A stretch of 64,000 nt of DNA from Moniliella sp. 'wahieum' (lineage: Eukaryota; Basidiomycota; Moniliellomycetes; Moniliellales; Moniliellaceae), in the NCBI GenBank assembly GCA_003971905.1, contig RSEE01000028.1:372001-436000 (forward strand), given 5' to 3'. A model generated the notes under the pieces. The model saw only the letters and a list, made by a program, of their open reading frames with translations, searched no databases and was not told the origin of the DNA. Positions 56,082 through 64,000 of this stretch are shown here, piece by piece (the stretch's first letter is position 1; the number at the start of each line of letters is the position of its first letter). The translations under genes and the position numbers were made by a program.

Positions 56082-57024
56082 ATGCCGCGCGCACGCCGGA
56101 ACAAAGTTGTCTCGCTGACGCAAACCAACAAGAAGACTAAAGCCGACAAGGAGTCCTTCGCCGATACAGTTCGCGAGACTGCTAACAAGTTCACCTATGC
56201 CTGGCTCTTCTCGATTGGCAACATGCGCAACGCCTACATCAAGGACGTGCGCCAACTCTGGGAGGGGCCGCATTTTCTTTGGAAAGAGCGGTGTCATTCG
56301 CTTTGCTCTTGGTACTGAGGAGCAAAATGAGCTCCGACCAGGTATCTCTGCTCTGTCCAACGTACGTATCTGCTCCCCTGCGATTATGGAGACAATCCTA
56401 ACCTAAACCTGTCCCACAGCGTCTATCCGGTCAAGTAGGCATTCTCTTTACCGACTCTCCCCCTGAAGAAGTGCAAGATTGGTTCGAGACCTACTCTCGT
56501 CGCGACTTTGCGCGCGCGGGCAACATTGCGACTGAAACTGTCATCCTTCCCAAGGGGCCCGTGCAAATGCGCACCTCACCGCCTGAAAACCTGCCGCACC
56601 CCATCGAGCCCCAACTGAGGCAGTTGGGTATGCCCACTGAACTGCAGAGGGTGTCCCTACTCTCCTTCGGGACTTCACCGTCTGCAAAAAGGGTGAGAAG
56701 CTGACCAAGGAGGCGGCCCAGATCCTGAAGCTTCTCCTCATCCAACAAGCTGAGTTCCGTGTTGTGCCGCTTGCCTACTGGAGCGCCGTTGCTCGCGATG
56801 ACAAGCCAGAGGGTGCATTCACTGAGCTCGAGCTCACTCCTGATCAGAAAGCCGTGATTGAACAAAGCGGAGCGGATCTTACTGTAGTTGGTCAAATCCG
56901 CAACAAAACCGATGGTTCTAAGGCTGCCCGGGCCAAAGATGAGAGCGACGACGATGAGGACATCGACATTGATGATGGCGACCAGGTTACGGACGGGATG
57001 ATGCTCCCTGCTCACCTTAGCTAA
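56082..57024 (+). CDS. MRT4: Ribosome assembly factor Mrt4 (one intron, frame broken)
   Basis: Nucleolar paralogue of stalk protein P0 that holds the P0 site on pre-60S particles until export. MPRARRNKVVSLTQTNKKTK starts at 56082; FTYAWLFSIGNMRNAYIKDV is the L10-type core. A frame change near 56270 gives FFGKSGVIRFALGTEEQNEL. Intron 56362-56419 (58 nt, GTACGT..CACAG) joins SN to RLSGQVGILFTDSPPEEV. After another change near 56655, FTVCKKGEKLTKEAAQILKL leads to the acidic tail DESDDDEDIDIDDGDQ and TAA at 57022-57024. The product of about 245 residues is normal for the family. Confidence 0.93.
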
Positions 57025-57298
57025 TATGTTCTTCGCCATGCTCTATTTGCTTGCATTTCGCCACCACCACCCATTTCCTCGAATGTACTACTACCACCTA
57101 CTGGCATCTGACTCGAGTTGATGGGCTGGGCTATCCCTCAAATATGGAGACCACGGGTTGAGCAGGCACCAAAAGCGGTAACGCGGAAAAAAGTGACAGT
57201 CGAGATGTGTACAGCGAGTGAATGCAGGCGCAATTAGGTACGAAGGTTTAGAGAGTCAAGATACGAGAAAAGAGGGGAGAGAGGGGAGTGACTTGGAG
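57025..57298. other. Intergenic region between convergent MRT4 and DNM1
   Basis: 274 bases separating two stop codons; no gene or repeat seen. Confidence 0.5.
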
Positions 57299-59749
57299 TT
57301 ATGCCGTGGGTTTGAGCGTCACGTCGGACAGAATCTTGAACGCTTCTTTGTACACATCGAGCAGAGACTGGACGCGCTTACGCTCCAATTTGATGGTCTC
57401 GTCTTCCTCCAGCAAGTCAGAGAAGAGATTGTCACGGTAGAGACCCTTGACCAAACGGTTCTGTACCGTATCGCGCGTGAAGTTGACCAAGAGGTGCATG
57501 ATGGCCTTGGGAACAAGATCCTCGATCATTTGACGTACCACGCCAAAGTAAGATGTGATCAGTGCACGGATGAGCGTTGTTTCAATCTCTTCCCGCTCAG
57601 AGAGAGCATACTCATTGGGACTTATAGTGGTGGCCTCCAAGTGTTTGTCGAGCGATTCATGTCGTACGCCGCGCTGGACCCCTCCAGGCCCAAACGGCCA
57701 GCGAACAAGCTGGTGTTGGACCGCAGTGCGCCCGATGGACGAGTTGACGGGGCTGACCCGGTGCCCATTGCAGCCCCTGGCCCAGTAGTGGCACCGAAAA
57801 AGTAGTTGAGAAAACCATCGCCTTGTTTGTTTTTCCGGCTTGCGGCGAAAGCCCGGTGGACTGGGACGAGGTGGAAAGGCGCGCTTCACTCGGCCCAACG
57901 GCTTGGTCCGCCCCCGTGTCACACCTGGAGACACCAAATTGTCCTCGTCATCATCTCCCTCACCACTGAGGTCAGGTGAGTCAGTGCATCCGATCAAAGC
58001 CTAGTCGCGCGCTTGGAGCCATTTGCGAGAGCGACGCTGATGCAGCTGGCGTGTCTGCTCCGCGATCGAAGCCGAGTCCTTGCACAAACAGAGGGTGGTT
58101 CGTGTTGATGTACCGGCCTGGATAGAGATCAGACTCTGAACATACTCGCTCTCGGTCCCAGCCGCTCCCGCAGCAAATCCGATACCACCTCAATCAGCTG
58201 CGCATGCAGCCGGGGGAAGCGCTGCAGTTCCGTGTTGGTAATGTTGTGGCAGATTTTCATCAGTTCTTCATATACCAGCTCGACGCACCGCAGCGAAGGG
58301 GGCTCCAACAACTTAATTTGGGGCTTAATTAGCAATTCAAACGCCTGCTCTGGAACGAAGAGGCTAGGACGAGGTCCTGTGCTGTTGCGAATTGCAGTGC
58401 GAATGTCCTGCACTGCCAAGTTGCTTGTCGGGTTCAGCCCCTCGAGAGCATGGCCAAAGACGTCATTGAAGATATAATATATGCGTGCACCACCGCAAAG
58501 TTCCTTGGTCGAAATCTCAAAGGAGGTACCATCAATCGAAGCGACAAAGTCTCTGGCAAATTGGGTCATGAGCTTGAGCACCATGGCGGCTTGCTCATTC
58601 TCGTCCACATAACCGGCATCACCAAACGTGGCAAGTTCCTGCTGAGCCTGGCCCATGAGCGTGTTGAGACGCGCCTTCATATCCGGCAGTTTCTCGCGAT
58701 GTGGTTCATCAGGACAGAGTTCAATGTGCGAGCCAGGTATTTCGTGCCAGTGCGGTGAGAAATGTTGCGGTAGGCAGGATGATTGCGGAAAAAGTCCTGC
58801 TCAGCCTGACGAGCTTGGAGCATGGACACATTGCCATTAATGTCCTTTTGCGAACGATTGACTACGCCGATGAACCCAAGCTTGAGCGGATAGACCCGTC
58901 CCGTGAGAATATCCATCGCATGTGTGCCGCTGTCCATCAGGTCTAGCTTGGTTAGCACGCCGATTGTGCGCCTACCTTGCGGGTCGACGCTGCGCGCCAG
59001 TTTGAGACTGTCGCTGTTGGCCAAGTCGACATTAGCCGGGCTGATAGCGAGGATAATGCAGTTGGGCTTCGAGATGTAGTCGCGCACCAAGTCTCGGATC
59101 TGGCGTTCAATGTCGGATGGTTGATCTCCTACCGGAATCTGAAAAAAGTCAGCAAAGGCGGACCATAAAGACAGAGGGTCGTACCTTTGTTAGACCGGGA
59201 AGGTCAACCAGAGTCAGATTGAGCACATTAGGTGAGTGGATCTTGAGGTGGATTGGCAGCTTGGATACGCCCTTGTTCTGTCCAGCGACACGGTAGGTCT
59301 CGTTCTCAATCTCGCGTCGGATCTCGCTAAAGTCTGTGAAGCGGCGGTCGAGATGAAGGAACTCGCCCCATTCGTTTAGCTGCGACGAATTTAAGCTTGG
59401 GGCAGCACTGTCATCACCCTCAGACGCGCCAGTCGCGGGCCCTTTCGGCAGGGGAGTGTGGATGAGCTGCAGAACCAAGGGACGACGTGTGACAATTCCA
59501 CTCCCACGTGGAAGAAAATCCTTGCCAACAATGCTGGGCAGCGAGAAGGTTAGCAATGCGCGCTCCTGGAGGGGAATGGACGTTCAGTTGAACGTCGGTT
59601 GAACGCCGCACTCACGTCTCCAGCACCGACGACTTGCCGGAGCTCTGGGCGCCCACAACGACGCATTGCGGTAAATCAACCGAGTCGCCGCCGATGGAAG
59701 CGAAGGTCTCCTGGAGTTTGTTAACAACGTTGATAAGGTCGACGTCCAT
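57299..59749 (-). CDS. DNM1: Dynamin-related GTPase Dnm1, mitochondrial fission (two introns, frame broken)
   Basis: Self-assembling GTPase that constricts mitochondria and peroxisomes. Exon 1 encodes [20 protein letters not shown] and the P-loop [10 protein letters not shown]. Intron 59534-59615 (82 nt, GTGAGT..CCCAG) joins to [20 protein letters not shown]. Intron 59139-59184 (46 nt, GTACGA..TTCAG) follows VDLPGLTK. Then [49 protein letters not shown] and [20 protein letters not shown]. The GTPase-effector domain ends [20 protein letters not shown] and [10 protein letters not shown] at 57299. FLNYFF before that domain and [10 protein letters not shown] favour Dnm1 over Vps1. Frame changes cluster near 58680, 58100-58140, 57980-58000 and 57800-57900, the last two in the variable linker. 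Confidence 0.92.
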
Positions 59750-60269
59750 GGCAGCAGTGGCAGAAGAACACGGTCAAGCTGGGCTGCTGGATGGGTGGCG
59801 GTGGTTGAAAGGAGCCGGGGCGGGTAGCTGAGATGAGATCAATGAGCCCTGGCAGGCCAGCCATGGAAACACAGCCGCAACAGGAACACCCAGAAAAGGC
59901 ACACTGCCCCCCTACCCCAGCGATCCCACTCGCCAGCCTTCTGTGTAGGCCGTGAAGTTGGGGTTGGGGCGACGGGGCAGTGCCAGGCAGTGCCCCATCT
60001 CCGACGCGTTGTTACGTCACATGTCACATGATCGAGGTGCCCCATCGCCCTTTGGTCCCGACGATGCTGCGGACGCGTCAGACGTCATCGCGTCATCACC
60101 GGCATCACCTCTGCCGCACACCGGGAACATTCTCGGGACGCGTAACGCGTAACGCGTAATCGACAATGATCTTTTGCTTTAAGTTTTGCACGTGCCAAGG
60201 ATTCAGCATCGAATCCTACCGATCAGCATTCAAGTTGAACGTTCAATGTACAACTGAACGTTCAACGTG

Positions 60270-60348
60270 CGTAGGCGACGGGGAACAGTGGCCAAGGTGG
60301 CGACGGGGGAACCCAGCTGACCGGCCGTAGGCCCGGTGGTCTCCTCGT
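60270..60348 (+). repeat. Copy D of the hairpin-terminal repeat
   Basis: GGCGACGGGGAACAGTGGCC and GGTGGCGACGGGGGAAC minisatellite remnants, then CCAGCTGACC (second hairpin lost), CCGGCC-GTA-GGCCCGG, and GGTGGTCTCCTCGTT, identical in its tail to copy B at 36309-36323. It has no ORF beside it. Confidence 0.75.
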
Positions 60349-60879
60349 TTTTTATGGAGCAGAGATGTTAAAATTCAAAGATTTGACTGAGGTGTTCTCC
60401 AAAGCTTAAAGGCCTAATGTCCACGACCTATACGATCCGTCTGCAGTGCATTTTTCCTTGTGTGTGTTAGCCTGAGGCATGTGAGGCTGAGGCAGACGGG
60501 ATGGTACCAAAGCTTATAACAATCAGCTCTACGATACTCAGTATCAGTTGAGTACTCCTCAGTCTGAGTACCAATTGCACTGCAGTCTGGTACGCGATAC
60601 TGCTCTGAGCTTAGCGCTTATCGATTATCTCGGTGGGTACGATATATGACCGTGACCGGTGACCGGTGACCCCAGTTTTTTTTCATCTCCACCGTCTGCG
60701 TCTCCAGCGTGCTTCGCCCACGATTGCGCACACCAAGTACCCCCCCCCAATATCCAACCCTCTTCAGGCTTTAAGCTTTCCCGGTTACCGATTACCGGGG
60801 TACGCGTTACGTGGCACTTGCAGTAAAAACGCTGTCATACGTACACTTTTATCCGCGGGTGGAAAACTTTTATCCGGGT

Positions 60880-60917
60880 GGCCTTAGGCCTTAGGCCCTT
60901 AGGCCCTTGGCCTTAGG
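60880..60917. repeat. GGCCTTAGGCC iterated words
   Basis: CCTTAGGCC recurs five times with small changes, each unit nearly self-complementary. A similar CCTAAGGCCTAAGGCC block is at 10467-10482. Confidence 0.8.
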
Positions 60918-61339
60918 ACAATATATGGGACACAGCAGGGCAGGGCCAGCGACACGTATGCAGGGTTTCGCATATAGGCTCAGAACTGAGTCAGGCTCAG
61001 CGGGACTGTGCTGACTTTTAACTCTCAGCACTTCCGTACTTACTCTGTTTCTCATACTGTCCGGAACATTGCCATCGGCTGGTGGCAAAAGCGGCTCCAG
61101 AACAGATAGGCGCCGATGCGGGGCGTTGGATACATGAGAATATTGAGCTTGAAGCTTGAAGCTTAACCGCGTAACCGGGTATGCGGTGGCCACAGTCGCC
61201 TCCCTCGCAGATCTCAGTCATCACGCATCACACATGTAACACAGTGCACTGAAACGTTGCAATTTGAACAGGCTTACGCTGCAAGGGACTTGCGGCAAAA
61301 CGCGGCACCTCCAACGACGCTAGGCTATAGGGACTAGCT

Positions 61340-61382
61340 TGAAGCTTGAAGCTTGAAGCTTGAAGCTTCACTTGAAGCTTCA
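61340..61382. repeat. GAAGCTT iterated words
   Basis: CTTGAAG repeated with overlapping AAGCTT palindromes, four in a row followed by inverted TCACTTGAAGCTTCAA. The same word occurs at 26280, 26706, 49147 and 61143. Confidence 0.85.
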
Positions 61383-61545
61383 AAGTCGATCGATCATCGA
61401 TAAGCGCTAAAAGGAAGCTTGAAGCGATAATCGATAATCGATGATCGATGAATCGATGAAGGAACAGCCTGTTGCAGCTGGCACATCCCATCCGCCCTCC
61501 CACTGCTCCTGTGTACTAATGGCCCGTCCAGCACCCCACACTCGC

Positions 61546-61578
61546 CCCATTTCCCCATTTCCCCATTTCCCCATTTCC
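61546..61578 (+). repeat. (CCCATTTC)4 microsatellite
   Basis: Four 8-base units in a C/T-rich stretch about 120 bases before the next start codon, probably in a leader or core promoter. Confidence 0.8.
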
Positions 61579-61697
61579 TCAGCACCAGCAGCTTGGGCTC
61601 TGCGGGCAGCCATTCTTCATCTCCCCCACAGCGCCCCTGCCACCACCTCTTCTTCTCTTTCCTCCGATCATCCCCTTGGCCTGCCCCAACCCCCCCC

Positions 61698-64000
61698 ATG
61701 GACTACACCCCATCCGCACCCCGCATGGGCCTCCAGCCCGCTCCATCTTCCTCTGTACCCCCAGATCCTCACCACTCCCACTCGCCATCCCTAGCCCCCT
61801 CTCTCATCCGACCAGACGAGGCCAGTCCAGCAGCAGGGACTGGTACACCGTCCCAGGTCAACCTACGTGGGCGTCCCCGCGCTTTGACAGCTCGCATTCG
61901 GCCTCGACCCTCATTTGACCGTGGCATGGTGTCCACCCGTCCTGTCTCACTACTCCCATTCGTATGGTTTCTATTTACTTACTCTTTCCATGCAACCGTC
62001 ATTGCCTCATTGGCCTCATCCCCACTACAGATCAAGCAAGAGACACAACCCCAGCATATGGCACCCTATGACTTCCTCAAAGATGCTCCCGAAGTGAAGA
62101 AAAAATCTTTCTTTACCAACCGTCGCCCAAGCCAACTCGCCTTGCGCCTCAAGGATACCAGCCCCGAGCCTACTTCGTCATCTTCTCAGCTTCACAGCTC
62201 AGCGAGCTCAAGCTTGTTGGTCTCTCAGAACCACCACCCGCTTCGCCAGGGTCAGACAGGGGGGCTGAGTCTGCTTTCTCGTGCATTCCTCCTTCAGGCC
62301 CTACTACATCGCCCTCCCCTCCTTTCGTCGAAGCGTCACAGGGAAGATCTGTACCTGCGGCGGTCGCTTTTTCTGCTCCAGCCCGGTCCCTCTCATCTTT
62401 TTCTTACCTGCAACCATCGTCTCCTTCTGACACTCTTCACTCGCCAACCCACCACAGGGTTTTATGTCACCCACGGCTGCCTCTGTGCAAGGTAAGGATA
62501 AGCCCGGTATGACTCCTCTCCCGCCCTCTGAAGATGTGTTATTTCGCCGTCAGCCGTGCCGGGCGATGGGGGGAGTGTGCATGGGGCAGGTCAGATGACC
62601 GGGATTGGAAGAGGGAGCAGCACCTCTTCCTCAGTTGGTGTCACAACCATCGACAGAAGCGCCCCCGACGTGGCCCACACTACACCACCCTTGGACTTTG
62701 ATGACTATCTCAAGCACGCCGAGTGGACTAAAGTCATTTATTCTACCGGCGAGTCATACATTTCCTCAGCTCCAGCACAAGTCAGTTCGTCTTCCCCGTC
62801 TTTTGCCTTTGGTATGCAGGCCAAGGACGCAAGCATCGACAATTTGTTGCTCTCCCCCTATTGGGGTTGCGTTCGCCCAGCCGGGCACGTTCACGGCGCC
62901 GCAAAGGTCATCTTCGCCCCTCGTTTTCCGATTCAATGCATGACACAGATCCTGTTTCAAGCTCACCGCCACCCGCAACGATACCTATGGCAACAGGCAT
63001 GTCAAGCTTGGGATCGTTGGCCCAGTTGGCCAATGCCTTCCGCGACGCGCGCAACAAGGACAAAAATGGACAGGCACAACCTCGTTTAAGCCTCCGGACG
63101 TTATGATGCCTATACACCCATTTCCACAATCCGCGTTGGATGCGACGGGGAGCGGGGTCGACTTACCTTTGCCGGGGGGGTTGCCAGAGCTGACTGACCT
63201 GGTCCCCTCAGGACCATCAGATGACCTGCTTTTCCCTAGATATGTCTCGTCCTGTAAGTCAAGCGGGTAGCTCCGTGGGCGGTGGCTGTGCAGGAGCCGG
63301 TCATTCAGTTTCCAGCCTTCATGATGGGTTGCGTGCCTATGCACCCTCTGAAACGGCTGGAGGGTGACCAGCGACCTGGCCTACACATCTCATTCGTTTT
63401 CAGCCCGCTCCGAGGGGACGGGAGGAGTGTACGGCGGTGCATCAATGCCTGATTTGGGCATTAGCCCTCCCACTGAGACGATGGAAGGAGTCCCCACGGG
63501 ACGACGTCCGTCGGTTCAATCGCAGAAACGTATCTCTTTCAAAGGACGTACGCTCTTGCGCCATTTACGCACCAAAAGCAGCGAAGGTTTGTGGGCCACC
63601 AAAATCCGACAGACAACACCGTCGCCCAATCCACGCCCGCCTACTTTCTTTCACGATTCAGCTCCCGCACCTCCGTGCGGGGCTGGCGCATCTTCTCGAC
63701 CTTCTGCGTTGGCTGCCACAATGCTCCCACATACAACCTCCGAGGGCAAGTCGGGTCCGACATCGACTTTAACAGTCGTGACAAACGCAACGGGCAGTTC
63801 GTTCTCCTCACTAAACGATCAACCACCGTGCCACTTACCTTCAACGTCCACCGGCGACGGTGTCCCTATGGGCCCGCGCCGCCAGTCGGACGAGCATGAG
63901 TTACTGGCGATGGACTCGAAATACCCCCCCACGACGCCGACCATACCCATTTCGCCTTTGACAGTTCCATGCCACAGGAATGCGAGCAAGAGAGACGAGT
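61698..64000 (+). CDS. Unknown Ser/Pro-rich protein, cut by the window end (frame broken)
   Basis: I do not recognise the family. MDYTPSAPRMGLQPAPSSSV is followed by Ser/Pro/His-rich sequence. A probable intron ends in CACTACAG at 62029, after which come MAPYDFLKDAPEVKKKSFF and SQLALRLKDTSPEPTSSSS. Further frames give PLDFDDYLKHAEWTKVIYST and ESYISSAPAQVSS near 62690-62790, and RRPSVQSQKRISFKGRTLL near 63505-63560 that looks like a basic phosphorylation-type segment. The rest is disordered Thr/Pro/Ser to the window edge. Many frame changes occur, so no continuous protein can be drawn. It could be a regulatory or scaffold protein; no domain supports a function. Confidence 0.45.

Larger units (their letters stand above)
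59750..61697. other. Word-repeat-rich intergenic region
   Basis: Contains hairpin repeat copy D (about 60270-60348), TTGAACGTTCAA words (60236-60270), ACGCGTAACGCGTAACGCG (60138), GGTGACC repeats (60654-60670), CCTTAGGCC repeats (60880-60917), GAAGCTT repeats (61340-61382) and ATCGAT words (61387-61456). No gene is supported. Confidence 0.6.

Noticed and set aside
57299-59749. Vps1 rather than Dnm1
   Set aside because: The linker FLNYFF, the [10 protein letters not shown] segment and the [12 protein letters not shown] segment are closer to Dnm1 than to the Vps1 carboxy terminus.

Overview
This is a fungal nuclear contig, most likely from a basidiomycete. Evidence: spliceosomal introns with GT..AG ends, mostly 46-165 nt and some with a TACTAAC branch point; fungal-only genes (an AUR1-type inositol phosphorylceramide synthase, a DUF1746/Dsc4-like membrane protein, a WOPR regulator, PET117, a HOG1 MAP kinase); GC-rich coding DNA; and few introns per gene. 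Low intron density and an intronless HOG1 fit Ustilaginomycotina better than Tremellales or Agaricomycetes, but that placement is an inference.

Layout: 1-2481 no recognisable gene; HOG1 (+) 2482-3570; unknown gene (-) 4356-4846; KIN4-type kinase (-) 5452-9059; FHA-RING ligase DMA1-like (+) 11663-13741; DEAH helicase DHX35-like (-) 14324-16560, divergent from the DEAD helicase MAK5/DDX24 (+) 16770-19612; a complete Ty1/Copia element (-) 20688-25985 with LTRs, target-site duplication and primer site; multicopper oxidase (+) 27389-29612; DAHP synthase (+) 31064-32184; ribosomal protein eL28 (+) 32884-33470; PET117 (+) 33876-34321; unknown gene (-) 34502-35096; two copies of an undescribed repeat-plus-ORF unit (35325-36323 and about 37684-38712) flanking a possible small secreted protein; Frm2-type nitroreductase (+) 39539-40219; repeat-motif protein (+) 42275-42844; AUR1 (-) 43230-44380; WOPR regulator (-) 46220-47805; eL33 (+) 50190-50559; DUF1746/Dsc4-like (-) 50556-51688; unknown acidic protein (+) 51988-53519; SSU72 (+) to 54650; eL6 (-) 54960-55551 divergent from ribosome-assembly factor MRT4 (+) 56082-57024; dynamin DNM1 (-) 57299-59749; unknown low-complexity protein (+) 61698 to beyond the end.

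The genes are ordinary dispersed eukaryotic loci, not operons. Translation and ribosome biogenesis are over-represented (eL28, eL33, eL6, MRT4, MAK5), and eL6 and MRT4 share one divergent promoter region. Signalling (HOG1, KIN4, DMA1), RNA work (DHX35, SSU72), mitochondria (PET117, DNM1) and sphingolipid synthesis (AUR1) make up the rest.

Two window-wide properties matter. First, most conserved genes carry single-base deletions and occasional stops although the protein between lesions is highly conserved. This looks like uncorrected long-read sequence, so gene ends and frames here are reconstructions by homology. Second, the long intergenic stretches are built from iterated short self-complementary words (AAGCTT, ATCGAT, ACCGGT, CTAGTGACTAG, TTGAACGTTCAA and others) and contain a family of paired tri-loop hairpins. 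At two sites that hairpin family lies beside an ORF of an unknown gene family, the best candidate here for an undescribed mobile or repeat system.
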